Source: Coniferiporia sulphurascens (taxonomy: Eukaryota; Basidiomycota; Agaricomycetes; Hymenochaetales; Hymenochaetaceae). Taken from it: a stretch of DNA of 64,000 nt. A program made the position numbers and the translations under genes. Shown piece by piece: positions 32,838 to 44,379 of this stretch (the stretch's first letter is position 1; each line of letters starts with the position of its first letter). The DNA lies in contig NBBA01000004.1 in assembly GCA_002794785.1 (NCBI GenBank), positions 868,001 to 932,000 on the forward strand. Direction: 5' to 3'. The notes under the pieces are model-generated. The model was not told where the DNA came from. It made no database searches and saw nothing but the letters and a program-made list of their open reading frames with translations.

Positions 32838-35656
32838 TCCGGCGGGAGTGTCGAGGAGAGAAAAGCTTGCGCGCTAGTGCCTATCCACCCGCGATCGAGG
32901 GGCAGCAGCAGTGTGCGCGCGCAGGAATTGGCAACGGTGGGCGCTGTGTGGGCGGTGTCAAATGGCAGCAGCAGTCGGCCAGAGCGCGCGCGTGGGGATC
33001 GGCGGCGGCAGCCTAGCGGCGAGGACGGAGGCGAGCGGAAATTACAAATATTAATGTCTAGCGGGCTCTATGACACAGGCAAGCAAGGGACGGTCTGCCA
33101 GTGGTAGTTGGCAATATTAAATGGAATAACAAGTGAGACTCTGCATTAGTACTAGTGCTCACGGATGTACGCGCTTATCCCGTTTAGTCGACGATTCGAA
33201 ATCCAAGGACCCAGAAATGCATTTCTGGAGAGGTGCCCGGGGGGAGCTTTAATATACCCAAATCAGGTAAATCCCGAGCGTCACGTGATACCCGATTTCA
33301 GCGTTCGCCACTGGCAGACGGCGGGGCAAAGGCGAGGAGAGGGAGAGTTCCGCCATCATGCGCGGTGGGCACGATGCTCTCCTACTATTCATAAACTGAA
33401 CCGTATTGCACCCCATCCTCCCCCCCATTTCCACTAAGCTTCTCCAGCTCGCCGTGCAGTCACCCCGGTCCGCAGTTCTGCCCCACCTTCCTGGAGACTG
33501 CACCGCTGCGCACAGGCTCGGGTCTCCACAAACAGAGTGATACCCTTCCCCCCTGTGGACCCCTCCGCGAAGATCGCGCCCGGCGAGAAGGTATTTTGGT
33601 TCCGACCTTCTGTGGCGCTCGAAGCGTATTTGGGCTGCGGCTGCGGCTGCGTCCTAGGCTACTACCACTACCATCTATCCGCCCCATCCTGATCGCGTGG
33701 TGTTCGTGACTCGGAGCAGCTATCGTGCGCCCCTCCCTTCCTCCCTCCCAGACATCGTCATAGGCGATTAGGCTTCGGTCCGAACGTATAGGACCCGTGC
33801 CCGAACTCGCGGCAGTATCAAATGAAATTAATTCGGCAGACTAGTAGTAGTGATATTATAAGGAGGAGAATGAAACCTCTTCGCAACTTCTCCCAATCAT
33901 AAGAAAAGAACCTCCGAAGATGCGAACGCAGGAACGTTAATATGTGGCTGTCTTGAAGCTACTGCAAACAGTAAATGCCTAAAAACACGAGGAAGCCGCC
34001 CCGCCTCAGATGCGCACACCGCACACGCCCCGCACCTAGATCTCAATGTCGGAAATTCCCTTATATGGTACTCGCCTGTCGAGCCTGTCTAACTCCTGCG
34101 CGGAGCTCGGGAGCAGCGCCCCCAACTCATTTATAGGCTGTACAAGGTTACACTTACGTACAAATAGTATCGCAGAAACGAACTCGGGAAAGGGGGCCAC
34201 ATACCATAACGCTGGACTGGGGTCGGCCCGTGGGCAACTCGGCGACACACATGCACATGCGTGCGCGCGTGCTTGGAAGAGGGGGAGGCAAAAACGTTTG
34301 AGCCCCAGATAGCAGCTTGACACAATTACACAATTATCAGACGACTGCGATTCTGATTCTGATCGTGATGGGGGTGTTTCTTGCTTGGAACCAAGGAACC
34401 CCGGGGAACCAAAGAAAGGGAAATCAGCACCCGATTTGTCGTGTCGTTTGCTACTGCGGAAAAGCCTCCGTGATCTGCCGCGCCACAACTCATCACGTGA
34501 GACTCGGACGGTGAGGGGCGCTCAGGCTGGCGACTTGGGCCTGGCGCGCAGTCTGGACCTGGACCTCAGGCTCGGCTGCCGCAAGCGATGAAGATCAGGC
34601 TGGAGGGCGGCATTAGGCGACGGCGGCGTGGCTCGCTTGTTCCTTTCTTTCTCTGTGGAGGTTGCGAACGCCCGGGAGACACCCCCACCCACCCACCTTT
34701 CCGGCCATAGGACGTACTATTACAGGCTAGAACGAGTCCTCACATAGGGTACGTGAAACATCTCCATATAACCCTCTTCGCGTCGGCAAACACTGAGTCC
34801 GCGTACCTGGGACCAAGGACTCCCCGCAAGAGCGAGTACGCTGTTCCGAGTCCCCCATCTTCAATGGACAAATGCAGCATCTGCGCAGCCGCTTTCATTT
34901 CCAACTCTTCAGGAGCCTTATGTACGCATCCTAGTACACTATATGTCGGCGGCAAAGCAAGGGCTAATCCCCACTCCGAGGAGCCGCGAGTGGAAGGCTC
35001 GTAGAGCGCGTGTCAGTGCACTGCTGTCCTTCCCGGTCGGTCGTCGTCGCCGTCGTAAGCGTCCTTTCGCTCCATGCCGAAGCAAGGCCAATGTATTCGA
35101 CCGAGATTCGGAGTAGCACTACAATCACCGATATTAAAACCTCAATTTCGTCCTTGCAAACACGTACGTACAACCAGGTGTGGCCTAGTAGCGAGATACA
35201 TGAACGAATGGCGGAGCGAGATACACATAGTAAGTCCGCTGATACCCCGTACACAAAGAGCCCTCCGAGTCCGCGTATCTTCAGCCTATCGGAAAAACCC
35301 TGTGCAATGAAGGGGCGAGCATCATCAGAACCTCGTAGCCGCAGGACAGCAAGTACACAACGAGGTGGACCTTCGAGGAGGGGCACTCCGGGTTCTCGGC
35401 CACACCTTGCTCCGTGGCTAGACCTCTCTGCGTCGTCTTCCATGAGACTTCCCAGAAGATGATCGTCCCTTAGACCTGACACTTTTGATATCCCCGGACG
35501 AACGTCTTTCTTCTTGGACCGAAGCCGAAGGCAGTGGGGTAATTCGAAAGATGTGGGCGGGGCAGGCGTGTCGCTGTTCGCTGGTCGAGAGCGCACCGCC
35601 AATTGGAGTTGAAACCGATAAAAAGTTTTCACGCAGCCATTCATTATACTACATAA

Positions 35657-35675
35657 TCAATTCAATTCAATTCAA
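35657..35675. repeat. Short (CAATT)n microsatellite
   Basis: TCAATTCAATTCAATTCAA, nearly four copies of a five-base unit, in non-coding sequence. Confidence 0.8.
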
Positions 35676-36008
35676 CGCGCTGGAATAGAACGGAGTAAGA
35701 TATCAAGGGGGTTTCACCCCATGCGAGCCAAGCGGAACGATGACGCATTCATTATAAGAGCGAGCTCGAAACAGTAGACGTCCTACCAGATTCAGATCCA
35801 ACAGAACACACGCAGTGCACGGACCGTAATTCGAAGTACAAGAAAATGTAAAGCGGTGGGAAAACACCGACCCGAAATCGCGCCCCGAAGAGGTGGCTCA
35901 AACTCATGGGTAGCTCTACATAAACACCACTACCACGTCAAGTGCGTACGGAAGCGGTAGCGCCGGAAATACTACGACCATACCGTGACGGCACACAAAG
36001 GAAAGGAA

Positions 36009-36034
36009 AGGGTGGGGTGGGGTGGGGGAGGGGT
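36009..36034 (+). other. G-quadruplex-forming motif
   Basis: Five consecutive G-runs of three to five (GGGTGGGGTGGGGTGGGGGA followed by GGGG) separated by single bases on the plus strand. One-base loops make this a strong candidate for a parallel G-quadruplex. It lies in the gene-poor region, so any regulatory role is unknown. Confidence 0.7.
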
Positions 36035-36811
36035 GTCCCGGTCCTCGCGGCGTCAGCCTATTCCCCCTCAAGGTCGCTCCTGCACCGCAAGTCGAAGATG
36101 CGGCTCAACGTGTTCGAATGCCGGACTGAGCCCCGAACTCTGCATCCGATTGCAAAAATACGAGCCTCAACGCCTGCCGAGGACAACGCGGTTGGGCAGT
36201 CCTAGCCCTGCCTGTGCAGGCGCTGCCGGTGGACAAACTTGAAGGTGGCAGGGACACCGCGACCAACGGGCCATCCGGGGAACTATTCTGGGAAGCTGAT
36301 GGGACTAGGTTATATCAGGCAAATCCCGTCGATCAAGATTGGCATGAGATCATCGCCTAGCTCGAGATTAAACTGCTCGACGCCAACAAACACGCGTACA
36401 TTAATATTAATGAGTAGTGCTGAACTCGAGAAGTCCAAGAAGGACCCCTTCAAGAGCGCACCCACGAATGCAGCAACAGCCTGAGTCCCTTCCCAAACAC
36501 ACTTATTAGGGGTCCTTCCTTTCCTGGTCGATAACACCCTGCCCGTGGCAGTGAGTGGGCCCACCACGTGCTTTCCCAATTCTTGCGCGTTTAAGCAGCA
36601 AGTTTTGGTCCTATTCATTAGCCTGAGTATCGCAGAATAGAATCAGAGCCGCATTATTAATTGCAGCCAAGGCAACGTTCTTCCCAATATCCCCCCCCTT
36701 CGCTATCGTGTGCGAAAAGCGGGCAAGGTTTCGATGCCGTACTCTGCTATCCCTCCAAGCCCCGGCTCTCAATTGACCCCGTCCGGACAAGGTCGAGTAG
36801 TCCCACTCTGC

Positions 36812-37147
36812 TCAACACACACGGGTCCCATGAGGTAGGCACCGGCAGAACCCACAAGACATGCATGGAATCCCCTCCCCGGTCACAAAAGAATCTCGAA
36901 TCTGGGAAAACTGCTCGATAAATTGCGCAAATGCGTCCGGCCGTCGCGCGTAAAAAAATCCGAGTCCGAGCCCCAGTGCGGCGGCGGCTCCCAAGTTGAT
37001 TTTGGTAGCTCTGTTCCCGTTACGCACATGCTTATTTGCATTTATTCCGCTAGAGTAAGCCAAGCCGCGCTCTAGAATCAACAGTAATAACAAATTGGCA
37101 ATTTTCAAATAGAGATAGGGCTTCGAGGCCAATCTCGCCTGCGCCAT
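36812..37147 (-). CDS. Possible small membrane protein (hypothetical)
   Basis: A 111-codon open frame starting at the ATG at 37147 (MAQARLASKPYLYLKIANLL); an upstream in-frame ATG at 37348 would add a 67-residue leader with no clear role. It has two hydrophobic stretches, IANLLLLLILERGLA and INLGAAAALGLGLGFFYARR. The second is Gly/Ala-rich like a mitochondrial inner-membrane helix and is followed by RRPDAFAQFIEQFSQIRDSF. A Cys-rich end (MSCGFCRCLP) may be read-through of an intron. I recognise no family; the evidence is composition only. Confidence 0.3.
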   Translation of the reverse strand: MAQARLASKPYLYLKIANLLLLLILERGLAYSSGINANKHVRNGNRATKINLGAAAALGLGLGFFYARRPDAFAQFIEQFSQIRDSFVTGEGIPCMSCGFCRCLPHGTRVC

Positions 37148-37508
37148 TCCTAAACAACCCTTAAATCTTTTCTTTTCTTTTTCGAAGACAAAGGGAAAAT
37201 TTGGCAATTGACAAGAGTGCAGGCGAAAAAACGATAAAGAAACGAGGAAAGCGGTAACATGTCGGGAGAACGAACGACACACGGCGGTGAAAGCACAAAA
37301 CAGAATTTCAACACGTAGATCCGATCCGGGAGTAATTTGTGTTTTCAATGCAGGAATACAATGGTTAGGATGGGAGGTGTCAAGTGTAATGCAAGAACGG
37401 AAGGATGGGATAATTGTGGATGAAGTCAGTAGCCTCAGAAGGCGGTGAAAGGGCCGCAGCGTAGAAGGTAGTTTACTATCGACTTGGAGACCGACGTTGC
37501 ATCATTGG

Positions 37509-39421
37509 TCAGTGATGCTGGTGCTCTTCTCGCGCAAGCACCAGGTTACTCGCCCCGCTTGCGCTGCGCTTCCGGCTCCCAGCCGAAGTCGATACCTTGA
37601 CACCCGCCCCAGGCATGGCTCCTTCCAAAGTCTGCGTCGTGCTTCCAGGCGCACCTGGTACGGCATTAGGGGATCCGGCACCTGGGGGGCTCGAGCGTCG
37701 GGCAATGAGCGCGCGGACAGTGCTCAGCCACTTGATCTCTTCCGCCTCGCTCGGTGCACAAAGTAGCAGTGCACGCTTCGTCGTGACAATTTTGAATGTA
37801 TACTGTGCACCGCCACTACTTGCACCGAGCATTCCGTTCGCGGAGTCGCTTTCGTGTGAATGGGCATGAGCATGCATATGCATATGATCGTCACCAGCCA
37901 AGGCCGGAGGTGACGTCGCTGAATGAGAAATGTCGTATTCGAGCGCGTCAATAACCTGGGAAAGGTCAATCGAGCGCTGGCGCTTCGCATCCTGTGATAT
38001 TTCAGCAAGAGAAGATCAGCTTCGGCGCCAATAAGTTCAGGAAACACAACGTGCCATATGACTTGCGCTGTATATCAATTTCTCTCCCGTGAGCATAAAC
38101 CAGCGCTTCCGCCACCCACGACGCTTCGACCGACACTTCATTAAGTAGCCTGAATAGACTACCTTCGACGGATCCATACTCAGTGCACCGCTTGCCTTCG
38201 CCCTAGAGGGAGCGGCGTCTGTTGGTATGGCGATCTCGCCGGCATTTTGGTCTTCTGAATCCGATTCGGACGTTACGGGCCCTGCGAAGCCTACACTACG
38301 CGCTGATGGAGGAGAAGGCGTCACCGCGCCTGCGCCAAGACCCGCGGTTGGGGAGTGCGAAGGCGCATTCGGATGCCGCGAGCCGCCCGGAGAGATAGGA
38401 ATTGGGATCGGAACGGGTGATGTCATGCTATTGTGCGTTGATGTGCCCATCAGCACTTCGCGGGCCAGGTTCAAGTTCCTGACCCACTCCTGCAAGTCCT
38501 GCCCAGATTGAGCTTGGAGGTAATATGTTCGCGTAGGGAAAACCAGCACAAAGCTGTTCGCATGCCTTTTGAGGGAAACGGGAGAACAGGAATGAACATC
38601 CGAGAGATCAAGAAGGCGAAGTAGTTTGTACTCCGCCGAAGACTTGTAAACAGCAATCTGCGCGGGACGGAGAACGAACCACCGCTTCTTCCATGTCTAG
38701 AAATGAACCAAGTAAGTAAACCAAGCAAACGAGGCGCAAGGAAAATAACATGCCTTTCGCCGCTCTCCTTTCTTCAGCAGATAGCCAGATTTGATGATAC
38801 TGTCGCCGTCAGGCCCTGCCCCCCGAGCAACATGAGACTGATCCTGTTCATATGCCCACTCTTCATCGCCCTCAGGCTCATCGTCCTCGTCTGATTCTTC
38901 ATCTCCGCTTCCGGCCGCACGCTCTGCAATTGATGAGAGGGGCTTTGATGACGCGCTGGTAGAGAGGCCGAGAGACATGCTGTGGCTGTGGCCATGACCA
39001 TGCGGATGAACAATTGGATGAGGATGGCTACCGCCAGCAACGTGTGCGCCAGTAAGAGGGGTGTACTCTGGCGAGAAGGAATCCGAGTCGCTTTCGGTTC
39101 CCGATACCGCATGCGCAGCGATTGGCTGAGACCGAGAAGAGCACAATCGAGAACGATCGACGAAAGACCAAGTAGGAGAAGACACAAACAGCGCGGACGG
39201 ATATCAAGCGTGAAAGTGTTGCATGGAAAGGGTTTGTCAGCTCGAATACACAACGATATGTGCCCGGCAACGCCATTGCAATGTGTTGATGGCACGACCC
39301 CAGGACACGAGCGACGCACCTTCACAGGTCTATTGTGAACCGACAACTTCCTCGAAATCTCCTGAGGCGTGGGCGGCGCCACAGAGCCGCTGGAGGACGC
39401 GTTTTGCGCCGACGACGCCAT
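37509..39421 (-). CDS. Tandem PH-domain protein resembling Opy1
   Basis: Two pleckstrin-homology domains separated by a Ser/Pro linker are the layout of yeast Opy1, which binds PI(4,5)P2 and the PIP5 kinase Mss4 at the plasma membrane (family knowledge; orthology is my inference). Start at 39421 (MASSAQNASSSGSVAPPTPQ). A His-rich stretch (HPHPIVHPHGHGHSHS) and an acidic stretch (DEESDEDDEPEGDEE) precede PH1: IIKSGYLLKKGERRK|TWKKR, WFVLRPAQIAVYKSSAEYKL, NSFVLVFPTRTYYLQAQSGQ, LQEWVRNLNLARE. The intron between RRK and TWKKR fixes the frame. The linker ends at PSKVVYSGYLMKCRSKRRGW, opening PH2, which continues RKRWFMLTGEKLIYSASHM, IDLSQVIDALEYDIS, and after a second His-rich insertion (HMHMHAHAHSHE) YTFKIVTTKRALLLCAPSEA and EIKWLSTVRALIARR. 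Both C-terminal helices carry the invariant Trp. The protein ends in a basic tail (LAREEHQHH). It is divergent from ACB1. Confidence 0.87.
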
Positions 39422-39863
39422 CGATTTTGGAGGTGGTTAGGTGGTTTATTGTGAGGAGGGAGGAGAAAGGCGAGAGACGAGGGGACGGACGATGAGGAGG
39501 CTCAAGCAACGAGGCGATCAGGGTGGCTTCGCTTGCCTTTCTGGGCCGTTTTATTGTCGACGCGTCGGTTAAGCGGTCTCGAGGGCATCGACGGGCTCGG
39601 TGCCCCCCGCCGTCGACGTTGCGCACGACTCGAACAGCGCAGCAGACAGCAATGTATTGCATTAATGGCGAGGATGAGTTCGCAGTTTGGACTATACGCG
39701 AGAAATAATACTGGTGGGACGATATGGCCCGTAGGCAATCTCCGTGCGAGATAAGATAATGCAGACTCGCGTAACCGCGCGCATACATCCCTCCCCATCG
39801 CTCTTCATCTCGTACGCATCCATTCTCCATCACACCTGCATCTCAACCCAGAAGATATCTCCA
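39422..39863. promoter_or_regulatory. Divergent promoter region of the tandem-PH gene and ACB1
   Basis: 442 bp separate the two start codons. The ACB1 side shows a CT/CA-rich leader (CATCCCTCCCCATCGCTCTT, about 39784-39803) of the kind seen before well-expressed fungal genes. No TATA box is obvious. Confidence 0.5.
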
Positions 39864-40482
39864 ATGAGCTACGAAGCCAAGTTCACCGCGGCAGTCGCCA
39901 TCGTCCAGGGCCTTCCCAAGGACGGCGACATCAAGCCCACCCAGGACGAGCAGCTCTACGTAGGCCTTTCATTCCTTCTCCTCGTCGCCCCGCCTTGACT
40001 CTGCGTTTCAGTTCTACAAGTACTACAAGCAAGGTTTGTGTCCACACGGTCCTTTGTGACTTGTCGCAAGACATGCCCGCTCGGCGCCATTATCCTGGCT
40101 GTGTAAACGATGAAATACTAATACAGCGCTTCACCCCCTTTTTTCCCTCGGACAGCCACCGTCGGCGATGTGAACATCCCCCGCCCTGGCATGCTCGACT
40201 TCACCGGGAAGGCCAAATGGTAGGCGTCATCCTCCTCACCTGCCTTCCCTAGCTGACGTGCTTATTTCTGCCCATGAAGGGATGCGTGGTCCGAGGTAAA
40301 GGGAACTTCCAAGGAAGACGCGCAGAAACTCTACGTCGAGAAACTCCTGGAGGTAAGTTTATCGTCGTTCCCTGCGTCTCCGGGCTTATCTGATTGTGCC
40401 GCCCCTTCACACGTTACAGATCCTCGGAAGGTCGACGGACGACGCTTCAAAGGAGTATATAAAGACCATCAGCGAAGCGTAA
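39864..40482 (+). CDS. ACB1: Acyl-CoA-binding protein
   Basis: A small cytosolic carrier of long-chain acyl-CoA esters, donating them to lipid synthesis and to elongation/desaturation (family knowledge). Five exons (39864-39959, 40012-40033, 40156-40219, 40280-40352, 40420-40482) splice in phase to 105 residues. The order is the family pattern: [98 protein letters not shown]. The YKxYKQAT ligand-binding helix, the P-G-x-L-D-x-x-G-K-A-K-W block and the following W are all present. Length and motif spacing match the 86-110 residue family, and nothing is missing. Confidence 0.96.
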
Positions 40483-43366
40483 GGCGGCTGGAACATAGTC
40501 TAGGCCGCGTATGTGTATATGTATTGATGTGTTGCTAAAAATCTGGGCAATGAACCCTGGATTACAAGAAGAGGAGACATATCGTAAGGTCTTTTGAGAG
40601 CTTCTCGAAGCCGTTTCTAGTAGCCTTGTTCTCAAAGGTGGTATTCTACAAAGCTGGGAAGCACATATGCACATCACGATCCTTGGCATATGTATATTTT
40701 CTCTTGCACCATACTCGTCAGATCTTCTGACCTTTCGCTCCTGAAGAAAGATGCTCCATAAAAAATGACGTTGTTAGTAGTCTAGGGTCCACACCGGACA
40801 TCTCGAGTTCGATATCCAATTTGCAGAAACTCAAAGGACTTATCCGCCTCTCCCGCCCCCGTGCTAACGACCGATATCGAGTTCCTCGATCGATCGATGG
40901 GGTAGCTTGCTAGAGAATGTGTTTCAACCGGAAACATCAGGTCCGGGTCCAAGAAGATGGAAGAGAAAGTTATCGGCGGTAGTAATACGACATGTCAAGG
41001 ATGCGACGGGCAGAGATCGATCATTGAGACCCTGGCAATGTAAAAGCGTGTTCAGGGAAAGCAGACGGGAAAACAAAGGGTTGAAGAGGGAGATCACCTG
41101 TTCGGAATGCATTGCACAGCGTAGATGAGCCGCAAGGAAAGCTAGCAGTCGGCCAAGCTGGTGCGCCGCGTCTTCGAAGCGATTTCATAACGTGACTCAA
41201 CCACTTCAGGACTCGTCGAACAAATCAGATTGTTCTTATTTTTTTTGCGGAACTTGTCTAAGGTTCAGAGGTATCTGGGAGTTCAGTGAAGTCGCGTCGG
41301 GGGAAGAATATCCCGCGACGCATGAACATTTCGCGATCGTGATGCGGTGGCCAAAGCCTGAGTACATTAACTGGAACAGACTAATAAGGGCTCCGAGTCG
41401 GGCCCTCCAAGCAAGGGGCGACAGAAAAACCTAATACACGAGAAGTCAGGAATCCAGGAAGCCAAAGCCAGCGAACGGCGAAGATCCGACCACCCAAAGA
41501 GCCGGAGCGCCCAGTAATATTAACGCATACCAAAGGTAAGACACGTCGGAGGTCAATATTAACATCTACTGATGATGCGACAATCAGCTCTAGTTTGTCG
41601 TGGGCGCTCGTTCTGATACTTTTGTTCGTAGACAACGAATTATGCTGTCAAAATTAAATCAATCAGGCCGGATCGCCCGTCTCCGCTAACAATTTCTTTG
41701 CACGCTAGGTTCGCGCCCACTCAGAAGGAGGGATCGCCCAAGTTGCTGCCTAGCACCCGTCGCCACATAGCGTGCGCATTCGCCGTTGATTGGCACAAGG
41801 CAAGTGATACTTACCGGTGCCTGTACGTCCCAGGCCCTGACAGAAGTCTTCTCCTCGCCTTTTCCCCTTCTCTAACCTAGCCTCTCTCCGTGTCGCATCA
41901 CCGCATCAACCATACAGATCAGAGAACTTGTGCAAGAGTGCAAGGTAGGGGGCACAGACCGGCAAAAGTCCTTTCCCGAGGAGAGCATAAATTTGGGTCG
42001 CAGAGATTACATCTTGCGTTTCTGTTGAATAATCAGAACAGTTTGTCAGGTCCTCAGGAGTCGAGAACGAATCCAAAAGTCAGTGGCGCAGGAACCCGCA
42101 CTATTGACGCCCGAGTTTGTATAGGTCCGCCACAAATGCGTGTAGACAAAACCCTGGACACAATCCCCCGTATTTCCGCACGCTAATTCCGGAGTCATCT
42201 ATCTCCATGCCACCGTATACACCATACACTCATTCCTGCATTACCCGACGTTCCTCGTGAGCCTAGAAGCACCCGCCTCCATTGATACTCGTTTTATCTT
42301 CGTCTTTTGAGACACAAGAGCTTGAGATGCGGGCTTTCCCTTTGATCTCGCGTTTGCGACAAGATCCCGCTGGCGTCGGAAGAAGCGGGTCTTCCCGCCT
42401 AGCAGACAGGAATATATCGTGATAAAGTGGGGCGGATAACTTCTACAGAAACCAGAGCGTTCGCTTCTTGTGTATGCGAACCACAGATGAAACTCGATCT
42501 TAATGTATCGGGGTGCCCGTGCGAATGTAACATGTCGACAATTAGCAGAGTCAGGTGTCCTGTGACTCTACCGGGCCGAAAGATAATATCATGAGTTCAA
42601 CTCGAGGTTAGCTGTAGAGAGTTTATTCAACTCCGTTGGAGGCACGTTGGAGGGACGTCATTCCCGAGGGCACATAACGCAGAATGTTTCAAATAGTGAA
42701 GCCTAAGCCATAATAAGCCCCTATCATCGGCTCGGGGGGAGCGGAACATGAGTGAATGCCGCGTGTCCTAGTATGAGCCATTCTAGTCAGCCCAGCTAAC
42801 AAAAACGAAGAAAACGTGTCCTCGCCCCTCGTATTCTTCCGAGTGACCGATACCTTCGAATGATATTAGAGTGTACGTACGTGTGTGATCTGCCAACGTG
42901 GGATCTTAGTAGAATGCAGCCGCAATTGCAGCCGTCCTTCTCCTAGAAAAAAATAGCCCGGATTTGGAGTCGCCACTGGCACGAGCACCCCCACCCCCTG
43001 AACTGCGGCAACTCATATGAAAGTCAAAACAACTAGAATCCGTCTCCGTCGGTGCAGGAATGGACTCTATCGCAGGCTATCTCCAGTCCGAGGCTGTACC
43101 TTTTCAAATTCGTGGCACTGAGCCGGCGGTAACCGTTGCGATAGAGCAGGTGCTAGAACGGGGTGCGCTCGCCTGAAGCAGCAGCCATAGCCCCGGGGGA
43201 TATTGTGGGGACAGGGGCTGGACACAGGAGTTTGTGTGCACGTGCAAGTCACGTACACATCATGTGACCCACGCGTCCCTATATGTTATTTTTCTGCACA
43301 CTCGCATGCCCATTAACACTAATCCTCTTTCAGGGAAACCCTTCCGGTCTCCGCATTCTCCGGACA
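40483..43366. other. Intergenic, 2.9 kb, no supported gene
   Basis: Starts with the ACB1 3' UTR. Open frames (40907-41128, 41192-41434, 41890-42186 on plus; 41381-41635, 43067-43258 on minus) are short, overlap each other and carry no motifs. It borders the tandem-repeat and retrotransposon island and may be decayed repeat DNA. A CACGTG-containing stretch lies near 43239-43252. Confidence 0.5.
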
Positions 43367-44379
43367 CTCCACCTGCTAGATGATGATGATGATGCAAGTT
43401 TTATTAGGTGCTGTGTGAACAAATGTCTACTTAAGCGCCCCGGCCCCCGAAGGGGCTGGAACTAAGGAAAGTTGCGCTGGTAAATTTAAAAAGAGGGCTT
43501 CCGGTCCTCGCTGGTGAAAATCCTACATTCCTGCTTCTGCTCTCGACCCCACAACTTGAATCTCGAAGCCGTGTGCATCCGACAGAAATGATTCTCCTCT
43601 CCTTTGTAAACTGTCCCCCCCCAAAAAGATTCCGAATTTGTGCAGGCGGCCTATCGAATTGCTGTTCGAGGGCCTTGGAGGTGTGTGCTGGTCCCGGTAG
43701 GGAGTTCAGCCATGAGCGTTGTACGTGGATTCGTCTCGGCAAACCTCTGCATGTGATTGCTATGGAGAGCTGGGACGCCCTGGTCTGTTTAAAGAGGGTC
43801 ACCTGCTGGTGTCCCAGTTCTGGGTGTGGGAAGCCCTGCTGTGGTAGCGGGGGCCCGGTGGCAGGGTGGTGAACTGAATGGCCATGTGTGTTGTGTGGGA
43901 ATAAGAGTCATGAGGGACCAGGTCAGAAATAAACAGTGGGAACGTTGTCGATGCCCCAGTTTTCTTCAGCCAAACAATGAAGGGACTGTCCCCTTACCCA
44001 ATTTTTCAGAGTTTGAAGGCTTGTGTACATCATGGTCTAGCGGGTCATCGTCCTTGGTGTTTACCTCGTTGCCGGCCCAGTTGTGACCCCTCCATGGGCA
44101 GTCAGTGGTTCTGGTGTGAGAGGCAAGCCACTCACACTCCCAACCGCCGACCCCCTATTAGGGGATCTGGTGGGGTAGGTGTTGGGGGGTGGCGAGTCCC
44201 CACGCAATGAAGTCGGCATCTACCCCAGGATGTTAACATTGTAGCCCCCCCAGGTGACCCCAGGGTATGGTCAGGGTAGTGTCTGCAAACCACTCAGACC
44301 CCCTTCCTTAGACGGATACCCCCCTCGCAGCACCAAATCCCCAAGGGAGATGGTGGTGGTAAGAGATCAAGAAGGGATG
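43367..44379. repeat. Tandem repeat, copy 1 (1,013 bp)
   Basis: The unit begins CTCCACCTGCTAGATGATGA and ends GATCAAGAAGGGATG. The same landmarks recur in the same order in the next copy: a (GAT)n tract, GCGCCC..GGCCCCCGAAGGGGC, TTTAAAAAGAG, GGTGAAAATCCTAC, GAGGGCCTTGGAGG, GGGAATAAGAGTCATGAGG, TTACCCAATTTTTCAGAG, CCCCTCCATGGGCAGTCAGT, GGATGTTAAC. By eye the copies differ at roughly one base in seven to ten, with small indels, so the duplication is old. One frame on the plus strand keeps WPCVLCGNKSHEG, which resembles the start of a zinc knuckle. No complete ORF, TG..CA ends or poly-A tail is visible, so I cannot place it in a transposon class. Confidence 0.85.

Larger units (their letters stand above)
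27949..37508. other. About 9.5 kb without a convincing conserved gene
   Basis: The largest gene-poor stretch in the window, directly upstream of the second regulator. The longest open frames are 28493-29005 (+), 28798-29352 (+), 31704-32492 (+, 262 codons), 31770-32192 (-) and 34964-35644 (-, 226 codons). They overlap frames on the other strand, have no recognisable domains, and I could not build consistent intron-exon models for them. CT-rich and GA-rich tracts lie at 28030-28180 and 28380-28460. A pyrimidine tract with CAG at 29046-29078 precedes a basic open frame (MSGGHPTRSKKGPKRRREEG) that might be an exon. Simple repeats and TCACGTGA boxes (33281, 34493) are scattered. Long regulatory DNA, non-coding transcripts or fast-evolving orphan genes would all fit. 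Confidence 0.45.

Noticed and set aside
34964..35644. 226-codon minus-strand frame
   Set aside because: No domain, an opposing plus-strand frame of 150 codons, and no intron in a region where real genes have many; kept only as part of the gene-poor region.
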